Shown: piece by piece, positions 52,296-60,903 of the stretch
Layout of the letters: each line of letters begins with the position of its first letter
How positions within the stretch are numbered: the first letter of the stretch is position 1
DNA from: Flavivirga spongiicola
Lineage (GTDB): Bacteria > Bacteroidota > Bacteroidia > Flavobacteriales > Flavobacteriaceae
Assembly (NCBI RefSeq): GCF_030540825.1
Contig: NZ_JAUOEO010000001.1
Span: 2,577,001-2,641,000, forward strand
Direction: 5' to 3'
DNA length: 64,000 bases
The notes under the pieces: model-generated
The model's database searches: none
What the model was told of the DNA's origin: nothing
Seen by the model: the letters and a program-made list of their open reading frames with translations, nothing else
Position numbers and translations under genes: made by a program

Positions 52296-52652
52296 ATGCA
52301 AGAGTTTATGATTTTTATCAAAACAAAAGGAGACCATTTAGCAGAACTTTCTCCAGAAGAACAACAAGCCCACGTCCAAAAAATTGGAAAATATATCGGA
52401 GGGCTTATGGAATCCGGAAAATTGAAAGGCGCACAACCTTTGGAAATGGACGGAGCAATTATTCATGGAAATAAAGGCGTTTTTAAAGATGGCCCATTTA
52501 ACGAATCGAAAGAAGTAATCGTTGGATACTTCCACATTGTGGCCGAAAACCTAGAAGAAGCCATTGAAATTGCAAAAGCAAACCCCATGTTTGATGATGC
52601 AGAAGCGACCATTGAGGTTAGACCTATTAAGCAAATGGACGGTATCAACTAA
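52296..52652 (+). CDS. YCII-related (DGPF-type) protein
   Basis: 118 aa with EFMIFIKTKGDHLAELSPEEQQAHVQKIGKYIGGLMESGKL, the motif KDGPFNESKEVIVGYFHIVAENLEEAIEIAKANP and IEVRPI at the end. These are DGPF/YCII proteins found beside ECF42 sigma factors. Catalytic role unknown. Confidence 0.9.
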   Translation: MQEFMIFIKTKGDHLAELSPEEQQAHVQKIGKYIGGLMESGKLKGAQPLEMDGAIIHGNKGVFKDGPFNESKEVIVGYFHIVAENLEEAIEIAKANPMFDDAEATIEVRPIKQMDGIN

Positions 52653-52664
52653 AAATCGAATATT

Positions 52665-52868
52665 ATGAATAATCAAAATAATACTATAGCCTACGATGGA
52701 CATTGTGCCTTTGCCGTAAGTACAGGAAAAATAGATATAAAAGGTGGTAAACACCGTTTGACAATTGATGGTAAAACCTATCTTTTCTCAAACTCGATTG
52801 CCAAGTTCTTATTTAAATTGTTGCCCAACCGAATTGAAAAAGCAGAAGTAAACTGGCAAAACAAATAA
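52665..52868 (+). CDS. Short YHS-domain protein
   Basis: 67 aa. The stretch YDGHCAFAVSTG, IDGKTYLFSNSIAKFL and IEKAEVNWQ aligns with the C-terminal part of the longer YHS protein encoded 1 bp downstream, so the two are tandem paralogues. It has one Cys and lacks a signal peptide. YHS domains are linked to copper or redox proteins. Confidence 0.75.
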   Translation: MNNQNNTIAYDGHCAFAVSTGKIDIKGGKHRLTIDGKTYLFSNSIAKFLFKLLPNRIEKAEVNWQNK

Positions 52869-52869
52869 A

Positions 52870-53346
52870 ATGAAAAAGAGAACAAAAATAATACTCGTAT
52901 TGTTCGTAGTAATAATTACATTGGTTTTTACAGTTGCAAAGGTAAAACGCATATCTCCACTATCTTGGGGAGATAAAGGAGTTAATAAACCTATGTTTTC
53001 AAATCAAGCCATAAATGGCTATGATGCCGTGACCTATTTTATAGAGAACAAAGCTGTACTTGGCAATGAAACGTATTCATATAACTGGAAAAATGCTGAT
53101 TGGAATTTTTCATCAGAAGAAAACAAGAATTTGTTTATTGGAAACCCTGGGAAATATGCCCCACAGTATGGAGGTTATTGTGCCTTTGCAGTAAGTAAAG
53201 GGTTTACTGCGAATACTAATCCTAACTCTTTTGAGGTTATAGACGGTAAACTATATCTTTTTGATGGTGAAGGCGTAAAAGCAGATTGGAAAGAAAATCT
53301 AAAAGAAAATTTACAGAAATGTGAAACGAACTGGAAGAAATACTAA
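52870..53346 (+). CDS. Membrane-anchored YHS-domain protein
   Basis: 158 aa with an N-terminal membrane helix (residues 7-23) and an extracytoplasmic YHS domain: AINGYDAVTYFIENKAVLG, YSYNWKNADWNFSSEENKNLF, YAPQYGGYCAFAVSKG and KLYLFDGEGVKADWKENL. It begins 1 bp after the shorter YHS gene. The conserved single Cys near residue 108 suggests metal or haem contact. Confidence 0.87.
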   Translation: MKKRTKIILVLFVVIITLVFTVAKVKRISPLSWGDKGVNKPMFSNQAINGYDAVTYFIENKAVLGNETYSYNWKNADWNFSSEENKNLFIGNPGKYAPQYGGYCAFAVSKGFTANTNPNSFEVIDGKLYLFDGEGVKADWKENLKENLQKCETNWKKY

Positions 53347-53701
53347 CTACAAAAAGATATAAAAGTAATAGCGATTTGAGTGCTACCCAAATCGCTATTT
53401 TGTTTTAATTATGTAAATTGTAAACAGAAAGTAGCACTTTTTAAACGAAAAGAATGCCACGACGCTCTGCGTCGTGGTTTCCATTGAAATTGCCATTCTC
53501 ATGAAAATAGGAATCTAAAATATAGATTTTTTTTTGACCCAAAAGTCAAAACTTTGTACTCAACTTGATTGGGTATGAAATGAGCGAAATACCTCTATGG
53601 CTCTGCCTCGAGGATAGTTCGTTTCAAAAATCCTTTATTTTACCACTATCCTTTAATGCAAGACCGCCGTTAAGGTGCTTTGAAAATAAACCAAACAATA
53701 G
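53347..53701. other. Intergenic region with terminator and other hairpins
   Basis: AATAGCGATTTG / CAAATCGCTATT (53367-53399) forms a 12-bp stem almost identical to the one at 42309-42342. CCACGACGC-tct-GCGTCGTGG (53457-53477) is a perfect 9-bp hairpin of much higher GC content than its surroundings. The remainder holds nothing I can identify. Confidence 0.55.
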
Positions 53702-54214
53702 ATGATTGAGGTAAAGAAATATTCTGAATTATTAGAACAAACTAAAGACAAGTTAAATGCATTTATCAAAGGTGAGTTTGGACATATTCCCATTGTAAAT
53801 GAAATGGAATGGGCAATTCCGGATTGGACAATTATCTTTTATGAAAATGACCAAATTGCGACTTTCTACAATATTATCGAAACCCATATTAGGATTGATA
53901 ATAAGATATTCAAAGTTGCTGGTATAAATAATGTCATAACACCGAAGAAATTTCGAAAAAAGGGATACGCATCTAAAACGTTAGAGGCTACAGAAGATCT
54001 AATTTTTGATGATTTGAACTGTGAAATGGGAGTCTTGCTTTGTGCTGACAATTTGATTCCCTTTTATGAAAAATTAAATTGGTACAAAGTAGATTGTCCA
54101 GTTTATTTTGAACAATCAACAGGAGAAAAATTATGGAAGGCAAATACGATGTTATTATCGAAAAAGGAAAAAATGAATCCTCAAAGGATTAAATTAAAAG
54201 GGTTGCCTTGGTAA
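53702..54214 (+). CDS. GNAT-family N-acetyltransferase
   Basis: 170 aa. The acetyl-CoA-binding region appears as NNVITPKKFRKKGYASKTLEATEDLIFDDLN with the Q/RxxGxA-type loop RKKGYA near residue 86, followed by GVLLCADNLIPFYEKLNWYKV. Substrate unknown. Confidence 0.82.
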   Translation: MIEVKKYSELLEQTKDKLNAFIKGEFGHIPIVNEMEWAIPDWTIIFYENDQIATFYNIIETHIRIDNKIFKVAGINNVITPKKFRKKGYASKTLEATEDLIFDDLNCEMGVLLCADNLIPFYEKLNWYKVDCPVYFEQSTGEKLWKANTMLLSKKEKMNPQRIKLKGLPW

Positions 54215-54470
54215 ATAACACCACAACAAAAACGTACTCTAAATAATGGCTGAAACAGTAAATTTTTAAACGGTTTTATCTCACTTCGAAATTCTAGTTG
54301 TTAGACCAGCAATTTGTCATATTATTTCTATAACTATAACAATATATTCACTCACCTTTATTATTTTTAAGTCTCCTAAAAGACATATACTTATGTATAT
54401 AACCTATTAGGAAGTTAAGAAATGGTGTTTGTGAGCAAACCCATGTTGTAGGTCATTAGCATTAAGGAAT
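54215..54470. other. Intergenic region, no gene seen
   Basis: This has TAACACCACAACAAAAACG right after the GNAT gene, which is a diverged spacer start, and ACCCATGTTGTAGGTCATTAGC before the next gene. No open frame or strong hairpin lies between. Confidence 0.35.
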
Positions 54471-54968
54471 ATGAAAAACATAAAACCACTTGTCTTTTTC
54501 GGGCTGATTCTATTATTCAATATAACGTCTGGATGTCAGCGTCAAAAAAAAGACAGGGTGGAAAAACCTGTAAATACTTCGATTTCTGACCTTGAAGCCA
54601 CTATAGAAAAAGAAATAGACAGTTTTTATACGGTGTACAAACGGTTCGATTATGATTGGATTGATTTTTTTGAAGATGAATTCACCAATGTCTTTCCAGA
54701 CACACCAATTCGTAAAATTTCAAAAGATTCGACAAAAGCTATTTGGAAAAGAATTTATGACAAATATGATGTCCAACTTCTTTCTCACGGGAAACCATCT
54801 TTCATTACTTCGGAAGAGATGGTCATTTCCCATAATAGTTTTAATGAAATTTTTATTAATAAGCAAAGTCAAGACACCATTAAAAATGTTGGAACCTATA
54901 TTATTGCCTGGAAAAGACAACCGGACAACTCGTGGAAAATTGTATTTGAAACGGTTCAGAATAATTAA
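54471..54968 (+). CDS. Lipoprotein with SnoaL/DUF4440-like domain
   Basis: 165 aa with a lipobox (NITSGC, Cys22). The fold fits the NTF2-like DUF4440 group: KEIDSFYTVYKRFDYDWIDFFEDEFTNVFPDTP, RIYDKYDVQLLSHGKPSFITSEEMVIS and AWKRQPDNSWKIVFETVQ. It would be anchored on the periplasmic face of a membrane. Function unknown. Confidence 0.75.
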   Translation: MKNIKPLVFFGLILLFNITSGCQRQKKDRVEKPVNTSISDLEATIEKEIDSFYTVYKRFDYDWIDFFEDEFTNVFPDTPIRKISKDSTKAIWKRIYDKYDVQLLSHGKPSFITSEEMVISHNSFNEIFINKQSQDTIKNVGTYIIAWKRQPDNSWKIVFETVQNN

Positions 54969-55154
54969 TAATACAATCTAAGATTAGAAAATCAGGTAGG
55001 TTAACATCAAGAAAATCAGGAGGTGTTTGGAAAGCCTGCTACTTATTTTGAAATGAGAAATAACCATCGATAGCATTACATAAAATTTATTGAAACACAT
55101 TTAGGAATCGTTGTAAGCAATACCTTAGAAGCTGAAATTAAATTTAAAAATGAT

Positions 55155-55457
55155 ATGTACTCAATAGTTTGGAAGTATAAAGTGAATGAAGAAAATCAAA
55201 CAGAATTTGAATCAGAATATGGAAAATTCGGAACTTGGTCAAGACTATTTATGAGTTCTGATAATTATAAAGGTTCTTTTTTACATAAAAGCCCAGATAT
55301 GAATGATACTTATCTTCTTATTGATACTTGGACTGACGAACAATCCTATAAAGATTTTAAAAATATAAATGAAAGTACTTACGAAGATTTAAGCTCTGGA
55401 TTCGAAAAACTATATGAAACAGAGGAAAAGATAGGAGCATTTAACGCGGTTAATTGA
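55155..55457 (+). CDS. Antibiotic biosynthesis monooxygenase-like (ABM) small protein
   Basis: 100 aa with the dimeric alpha-beta barrel pattern: YSIVWKYKVNEENQTEFESEYG, FLHKSPDMNDTYLLIDTWTDEQSYKDF and a C-terminal helix. The frame stays open upstream to 55074 without a good start codon, which may be a remnant of another gene. Activity unknown. Confidence 0.7.
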   Translation: MYSIVWKYKVNEENQTEFESEYGKFGTWSRLFMSSDNYKGSFLHKSPDMNDTYLLIDTWTDEQSYKDFKNINESTYEDLSSGFEKLYETEEKIGAFNAVN

Positions 55458-55524
55458 ACTAATTGCTAGAAAAAATATGGCTAATATTATTTTAGGATTG
55501 ACAAATGACTAAAAAACCTTTTTA

Positions 55525-56142
55525 ATGAAAAAACAAGATTCTGCAGGATCATTGCATGCATTTACGAAAATAAAAAGTTATCTGTTGGTGATCATTTTGT
55601 CAATTGTTCCTTTTGTATTTCGGGCTTTAAATTTTCCGATTCTTTTAAAATCAATAGGATTGACGGAGTTTGAATTTAATCTCCCTGAAATTCTACAAGG
55701 AAGTGATTTTCTTGTTGCTAATCATTCAAAAGGAATGTTGTGGTTATTAATTATTGGAGAACTCTATGTGCTTTATGTATTTATTCGTTTGATAATAGAA
55801 TTATTAAAAGATGCCACAACTAGTAGAAAAGTTAATAAATATCTAATAATAATAACTGTAGTAGGGATTGTTTCTGGATCGTGGGCTTATGGTTTTAATT
55901 TATGGATTGTGGCACCTCCTATTTTTGCTTTAATTTTACACGCGTTTGGTATTAAACCACTTCTATATTTTATAGGAACCGGTATGTTTGCCGGGGTAGC
56001 TGTTTTCGAATTTAATTTTTGGTATATTATCATTTGTCTTTCAATTTTAGCCCTGTTCTTTTCTATTTATGGCATACTAAAAATTTACTATCGATACGAT
56101 TCAAAAAAAACATCTAAAAAAAAGGGAGACTATACCGCTTGA
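55525..56142 (+). CDS. Hypothetical five-helix membrane protein
   Basis: 205 aa with hydrophobic segments near residues 20-40, 70-90, 105-125, 128-150 and 160-185, and a Lys-rich tail. The loop between helices 1 and 2 contains LQGSDFLVANHSKGMLW. I know no family. It is not clearly linked to its neighbours. Confidence 0.65.
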   Translation: MKKQDSAGSLHAFTKIKSYLLVIILSIVPFVFRALNFPILLKSIGLTEFEFNLPEILQGSDFLVANHSKGMLWLLIIGELYVLYVFIRLIIELLKDATTSRKVNKYLIIITVVGIVSGSWAYGFNLWIVAPPIFALILHAFGIKPLLYFIGTGMFAGVAVFEFNFWYIIICLSILALFFSIYGILKIYYRYDSKKTSKKKGDYTA

Positions 56143-56338
56143 TTCAGATAAAAGCAATGAGAAAAGAAACATTATAGTAAATCAATTAGTTATTATACAG
56201 ATCATGATTTCTTCTCTGTCGATTCGTTTTCGTTATTAAAAATAATCAAGCTGTATTTGAACTCTATTTTATATCTTAGTAATAACTAGCTTCAATAAAA
56301 CTAAGCAGTATTGCTTCAGCTGAAACGTTAATGTACAT

Positions 56339-56920
56339 ATGAGAAAAACACTTCTAATAGTATTATTTTTCAACCTCAATTTTTGTTTTTCACAAACAAA
56401 AATTGAGCAATTTAAATTATCTGATTGCGCTCTTGAATTGACAAAACAAAAAGTTATTTATGACCCAAGTTACTTTTCAATTGATTATCCAAATGGCGAC
56501 GTACCAAGTGATAAAGGAGTTTGCACAGACGTTGTAATTCGTGCTTATCGAAAAATGGGAATTGATTTACAGAAAAATGTTCATGAAGATATGAAAGCTA
56601 ACTTCAGTGCTTATCCAAAAAATTGGGGACTTAAAACAACAGATAAAAATATTGACCATCGAAGAGTACCTAATTTAATGACCTTTTTTAAGCGAAAAGG
56701 TGCTGAAAAAACAATCTCTGATAAGGCGAAAAATTATGTGCCTGGAGACATCGTTTGTTGGAATTTAGGTGGAGCAGTAACTCATATTGGAATTGTTGTC
56801 CACAAAAAATCAGCAGACGGAAAACGGCATTTAATTGTTCATAATATTGGTGATGGACAGGTTTTAGCGGACTGTCTTTTTGATTATAAAATTATTGGAC
56901 ATTACAGGTATGAAGAATAA
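56339..56920 (+). CDS. DUF1287-family secreted cysteine-hydrolase-like protein
   Basis: 193 aa with a signal peptide (residues 1-19, CFSQ) and the DUF1287 pattern: NGDVPSDKGVCTDVVIRAYRKMGIDLQK with a probable catalytic Cys near residue 62, PGDIVCWNL, THIGIVVHKKS and HLIVHNIGDGQVLADCLF. The family belongs to the NlpC/P60-like peptidase group. Likely acts on cell-wall peptides, though that is inference. Confidence 0.85.
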   Translation: MRKTLLIVLFFNLNFCFSQTKIEQFKLSDCALELTKQKVIYDPSYFSIDYPNGDVPSDKGVCTDVVIRAYRKMGIDLQKNVHEDMKANFSAYPKNWGLKTTDKNIDHRRVPNLMTFFKRKGAEKTISDKAKNYVPGDIVCWNLGGAVTHIGIVVHKKSADGKRHLIVHNIGDGQVLADCLFDYKIIGHYRYEE

Positions 56921-56924
56921 AACA

Positions 56925-57064
56925 TTTGTGCTAACAAAGTGTTCTATAAAAATTGCCAATTTAGACCAAATTAAAGGTAGGTACTTGCTTTGTTAGGTCT
57001 GATTTAATTGCAAAAGATTATCGTATAAAAACTGTACTATTCTTATATATGACCGTTGTGCTTA
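56925..57064. other. Last clear spacer of the cassette-like array
   Basis: It begins TTGTGCTAAC, then AAAGTGTTCTATAAAAATTGCC, the conserved left-end pattern, and ends CCGTTGTGCTTAAT. The end tag GTTGTGCTTAAT is identical over 12 bp to the tag at 42414, 14.6 kb away. Confidence 0.6.
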
Positions 57065-57074
57065 ATACTTAAAA

Positions 57075-57602
57075 ATGGAATTTGAAATAAAAAAGGCTGA
57101 AATAAAAAATAAATCCGAACTACTAGAAATCTACAGAAAAGTAGCGAAAATTTCTGATGGAATAATTCGGAATAGAGATGAAATAAATGAAAAGTACGTA
57201 TCTGACTTTCTAACAAATTCTATTACCAACGGACTAATCTTGATTGGAGTAATAGATGGAAAAATAGTTGGAGAGATTCACGCATACACTCCAAATATTT
57301 TTGCTTTTCAGCATGTCTTAACTGATTTGACAATCATTGTTGATCCAAATAGTCAAGGAAAAGGAATTGGAAGGAAATTATTTGAAAGTTTTTTAAAAAA
57401 TGTGATGTCTGAATTGACTCATATTAAAAGGATCGAATTATATACAAGGGAGCATAACGAACGGAATGTGAAATTTTATGAAAGTCTTGGGTTTATAAAT
57501 GAAGGACGTCAAAAAGACAAGATATTTATATCAAAATGGGAATTTGAAACACCTTTGCATATGGTTTGGTTTAACCCTAATTATGGAGTAAAAAAAGATT
57601 GA
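57075..57602 (+). CDS. GNAT-family N-acetyltransferase
   Basis: 175 aa with the GNAT core: LILIGVIDGKIVGEIHAYTPN, LTDLTIIVDPNSQGKGIGRKLFESFLK with the acetyl-CoA loop QGKGIG near residue 94, and RIELYTREHNERNVKFYESLGFINEGRQKD. It has no regulator next to it. It is the last gene of the cassette-like island. Confidence 0.9.
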   Translation: MEFEIKKAEIKNKSELLEIYRKVAKISDGIIRNRDEINEKYVSDFLTNSITNGLILIGVIDGKIVGEIHAYTPNIFAFQHVLTDLTIIVDPNSQGKGIGRKLFESFLKNVMSELTHIKRIELYTREHNERNVKFYESLGFINEGRQKDKIFISKWEFETPLHMVWFNPNYGVKKD

Positions 57603-57970
57603 GTACAGCGATGATGATTGTTCCTCAAGGCAATAAAATTGCTGCTTGACTTTCATGTAACTAGATACAAATTTTTTGCACCTTTAGTTAATAGCAATCT
57701 CGGTTATAAATTGATTAGCTTTTATAATTAATACGTTTATCAATTTTTGTCTCTTTTCGAATACATTTATATGCTGTTTCTTTATTTTTGAGAGGTATAT
57801 TTTAAAGCAATTTATTATTTGTCATTAAGTTTGCGCATCACTTTATAATATAACAATATCTAAACTGTATTTAAACTTTATTTAACCAAAACATGGTCGT
57901 TAATTAAAAATAGAAATAATGGCATTGATTTTGAGTAGAGTGTTTTTAAGTTATTAATTAATAAAAAAGA
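57603..57970. other. Intergenic region, junction of island and core
   Basis: A weak spacer-like segment GGCAATAAAATTGCTGC lies near 57630. After that the DNA is AT-rich without an open frame or hairpin that stands out. No -7 box of the TAnnTTTG type is obvious before the next gene. Confidence 0.35.
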
Positions 57971-59065
57971 ATGAAAAGAACAGCGATTACCATATTTACA
58001 TTAATATTAGTTTTATTAATACATGATCAAACATCAGCCCAGAATAATAATGCAAGCTCAGACAAGGTATATAAGAAATTTATGACTTCTATTCAGTCAA
58101 GTGCCAATAGAGAAGTTCGTTATGATCATGCCAGGCAATATTTTTCAAGTGAATGGTGTACGACCTTACAGTTACTAGATATATGTTACTATATGCCCAA
58201 TGATAAAATTAAATATCAGCTTTGTCTAACGGCGTACCCTAAAATCATCGATAAGAATAATTTTTTTAATATTTATGATACTTTCTCTACACTTTCTTAT
58301 GCGATCAGACTGTATCATAATACCCAAGCTATAGACGGGAGTTTAGGACCTGATAACAACCCTAATACTAACAACAGAGACTATTCCTCTATTGATTTTC
58401 CAAACTCAGATGGTTATGTAGGTCCGACGGGAGTTAATTGTAGCTTGCCTATGGCACAAAATGACTTTAATTATTTTTTAAATGGTTTGTTGTTCGATAA
58501 AAATGATAATCAACAGTTGGAATTTTTAAAACAACAAGTGACCACACATTGCTTTTCGACCGCACAAATAATGAAATTAGGTTTGGAGTTACAATTGGAA
58601 AAAAACCGATTGGCTTTTCTGAAATTTGCACTTAATAAATGTTTTGATATGGGGAACTTCATAAAAAGCTTGCAACTCATAAGTCATACCTATTATAAAG
58701 ATGATCTTAAAATGTATATTGAAGATCATTTAGCATTTGAAGATCCTGATACTATTCCTTATCCTGATAATGACTGTTATATCGATAGCGAAGAATTTGC
58801 ACAAGTCCTTATATCAATTAAAGATCAAAGGTTTTCTGATAGACAAAAGGAAATGGCAAAAAAAAATATAGAAAAAAAATGCTTATCAATGGAGCAATTA
58901 AAAGAAATCGTATCTATATTTAACTTTGATAAAGATAGATTGGAAGTTATCAAATATCTATATGATTATGCGCCTTCTCCTGATAAGATGTATACATTTA
59001 GAGGTATGTTGAAATTCCTAAGTTCAAAACAAGAATTTGATAAGTTTCTTATAAACAAACAATAA
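57971..59065 (+). CDS. DUF4476-domain protein with repeated helical modules
   Basis: 364 aa with a signal peptide (residues 1-23, TSAQN). Three related modules of about 90 residues follow, each with a landmark of the type S/C-F/L-S-xxQ-xxxL or CFSTAQIMKLG, LEFLKQQ/MAKKNIEKKC and LEVIKYLYDYA / LAFLKFALNKC. This is the DUF4476 helical repeat seen in Bacteroidota surface proteins. Role unknown. A terminator lies 67 bp after the stop. Confidence 0.78.
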   Translation: MKRTAITIFTLILVLLIHDQTSAQNNNASSDKVYKKFMTSIQSSANREVRYDHARQYFSSEWCTTLQLLDICYYMPNDKIKYQLCLTAYPKIIDKNNFFNIYDTFSTLSYAIRLYHNTQAIDGSLGPDNNPNTNNRDYSSIDFPNSDGYVGPTGVNCSLPMAQNDFNYFLNGLLFDKNDNQQLEFLKQQVTTHCFSTAQIMKLGLELQLEKNRLAFLKFALNKCFDMGNFIKSLQLISHTYYKDDLKMYIEDHLAFEDPDTIPYPDNDCYIDSEEFAQVLISIKDQRFSDRQKEMAKKNIEKKCLSMEQLKEIVSIFNFDKDRLEVIKYLYDYAPSPDKMYTFRGMLKFLSSKQEFDKFLINKQ

Positions 59066-59131
59066 TGTTTATAAATTAAATAATCTAAACGATTAAAAAA
59101 GACTACATACAAAAAAGTTATTTTTCAAAAA

Positions 59132-59160
59132 AAAACCAGAAACTTTATGTTTCTGGTTTT
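59132..59160. terminator. Terminator between convergent genes
   Basis: The stem AAAACCAGAAAC / GTTTCTGGTTTT (12 bp, 5-nt loop) with A and T runs outside serves the DUF4476 gene and the lipoprotein gene coming from the other side. Confidence 0.85.
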
Positions 59161-59220
59161 ATACCTTGGTTAACAATTCAAGTTAACCACATAAGTAGAT
59201 ATTCAAAATGAGTAGATGTT

Positions 59221-60195
59221 TTATGGTAAACCATTAATTATGGTTGTTAATTGTGCTTCTGTAGCTACGGATGTTTCGCCATCGGTAAATGTTATAACAC
59301 CATTTTCTGTAATAGTTACAGCTTTAATAGCATATTTCCAGTTATCTCCATCTTCGGTAGCAAAGATAATATGGCATTCTAACCCAATAGGGATTTGCCC
59401 GTAATGCTCACTAAATAAACCAGTTTCAGCATCGTAGGTATCTAAATTTGCTAAGCCGGTGTCTTCTCCATCATAAGAGATAAAAACAGAACTATTCGTA
59501 TTATTATACCCTTCAGGTACACCGACTAGAATAGTTGTTTTTGGGCGTGGATCATTATAAAAACGATCTACGTTAGACCATCCAAACGATTGAAAAAAGC
59601 CATAGTATTGGTTTCCTTCTCCAAACACACCACCTTGTCCTCCTGCAGCATCTTCTCTAACTTCATCCCAAGCAAGGTTTCCGTTTTCGTCAATTTCACC
59701 TTCCCAAAGTATCATATCATTATCTACACCTCCTGTTAAATCTGCTGGAATTTGCATTTGAAAACCACAATTGGTTTCTAAGGCGACACCATCTTGAGTC
59801 GCATTTACAAAGAATTCTCCTCCGGAAATAAGCAATGCTTTATCGCCATTTGGTAAAGTTCCCATGGTTGGCTTGTTCGTTGTAAGCATACTGCCTTTGT
59901 CAAAAAGTTCAACGAATTCTACATCTACTGTTCCGGTCACAGCATTTCCGTTTAAAGTTAAACAAGTACTACTAATGTAAATTTGCACTCCTTTTTCAGA
60001 TGTTAACGTTACATTTCCATCGTCAGCATTAAACTGAAATGTTTGTGTTAAATTTTCTAAAGCAGCTTCTTTTAAATTATTAAAATCTTCGGCAGTTGGA
60101 CGAATTAAAATATCGCCATCGTCATTTTTTGAACAGCTAGTTAGTAATAAAGCTGACATTAAAAAAGTTGCTAAAATGTGTTTAAAATTTCTCAT
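59221..60195 (-). CDS. Large hypothetical lipoprotein
   Basis: 324 aa with a lipobox (LLLTSCSK, Cys21) followed by an Asp-rich start (KNDDGD). The body is beta-rich with GVQIYISSTCLTLNGNAVTGTVDVEFVE, which resembles the start of carbohydrate-linked lipoprotein repeats of flavobacteria, and GYNNTNSSVFISYDGEDTGLANLDTY. I recognise no enzyme motif. It follows an unrelated small protein gene by 81 bp, with a hairpin in between. Confidence 0.7.
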   Translation of the reverse strand: MRNFKHILATFLMSALLLTSCSKNDDGDILIRPTAEDFNNLKEAALENLTQTFQFNADDGNVTLTSEKGVQIYISSTCLTLNGNAVTGTVDVEFVELFDKGSMLTTNKPTMGTLPNGDKALLISGGEFFVNATQDGVALETNCGFQMQIPADLTGGVDNDMILWEGEIDENGNLAWDEVREDAAGGQGGVFGEGNQYYGFFQSFGWSNVDRFYNDPRPKTTILVGVPEGYNNTNSSVFISYDGEDTGLANLDTYDAETGLFSEHYGQIPIGLECHIIFATEDGDNWKYAIKAVTITENGVITFTDGETSVATEAQLTTIINGLP

Positions 60196-60235
60196 GATTA
60201 ATTGGGTTTAAAATTTATTATTCAAGTTTATATAA

Positions 60236-60261
60236 ACAGGGTAACTATTTTGTTACCCTGC
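60236..60261. terminator. Hairpin between two minus-strand genes
   Basis: CAGGGTAAC-tattttG-TTACCCTG gives an 8- to 9-bp stem in the 81-bp gap. It may end the upstream transcript or attenuate the lipoprotein gene. Confidence 0.6.
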
Positions 60262-60276
60262 TTTGGTAATTATTTT

Positions 60277-60771
60277 TTATTGTTGAGGTTGACTGATTAT
60301 TTTTTTAGATACAATAGCATCACCAGAGGCTACTAATTGCATCATTTTATGTGCGTATGCTTCAGTTGAAGAATAGCCTTTTGCATATCCTGTTACAGTT
60401 TCGACTTCCCAGAAATAATTTCTTTTAGAGTCCTTTTTTGCTTCAGTTTTCAAAACAAAATAACTTTCAATTTTAGATGCTCTTACAATTTCTCCAGAGC
60501 TTGTTAAAAAGATCATTCGTTTTGCGTCTTTTATAGAAAGCGATGTTCCGGAATAAAGTCCTTTGTCAGTTTCCACTTTCCAGTCATAAACCTTAAGGAT
60601 GTTTTCATTTGTAATATTTACACTAATAGTTGTTGTGTTAAGTTTCGTTGTTAAGGTTGTAGCATGAGAGTTTAATATTGATAATACTACAGTACCGATA
60701 ATTAAAATTGTTTTTTTACTCACGTCATTAATATTGTTTAAGTATTCGTGAAATTTCTTTGTGATTTTCAT
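60277..60771 (-). CDS. Exported protein with two internal repeats
   Basis: 164 aa with an N-terminal hydrophobic segment (residues 21-38, ending SHA). Two copies of about 40 residues follow: YDWKVETDKGLYSGTSLSIKDAKRMIFLTSSGEIV and YFWEVETVTGYAKGYSSTEAYAHKMMQLVASGDAIV. They share W-VET-G-G-S-A-M-L-SG positions. No known domain matches. It is divergent from the ECF sigma factor gene and could be a target of it. Confidence 0.65.
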   Translation of the reverse strand: MKITKKFHEYLNNINDVSKKTILIIGTVVLSILNSHATTLTTKLNTTTISVNITNENILKVYDWKVETDKGLYSGTSLSIKDAKRMIFLTSSGEIVRASKIESYFVLKTEAKKDSKRNYFWEVETVTGYAKGYSSTEAYAHKMMQLVASGDAIVSKKIISQPQQ

Positions 60772-60903
60772 GATTTCTAAATTTTAATGGATTAATTAAC
60801 TGTTCCAGTATTTTTACTGTGACACCCTTATATCAGAACCATTTAAAAATTGTTACCTTTTTATTTCAAAGTTTTTTTATTTTAGTAGCAAATACAAGGG
60901 TTG

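Larger units (their letters stand above)
40168..57064 (+). other. Cassette-like array of small plus-strand genes with conserved spacer ends
   Basis: Several units start with GTT plus a variable stretch just before the gene and end with the reverse complement plus a conserved AAC-NNN-TATAWAA-ATTGC block after it. Matches are: GTTACCACA 40168 / TGTGGTAAC 40963; TTAGCCAC 41090 / GTGGCTAA 42287; GTTGTGCTTA 42414 / TAAGCACAAC 42962; TTGCCATT 43093 / AATGGTAA 45044 with one mismatch. Later units keep the spacer ends but lose exact pairing. All genes point the same way. No recombinase gene is present in the window. Confidence 0.6.

Noticed and set aside
55074..55154. Additional N-terminal coding for the ABM-like gene or a separate truncated gene
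   Set aside because: The frame is open for 27 codons but has no acceptable start codon; treated as possible remnant only.
40168..57064. Classical chromosomal integron with attI and intI
   Set aside because: No integrase-like frame is present and the tags do not fit the GTTRRRY consensus strictly; only the logic of paired ends is shared.
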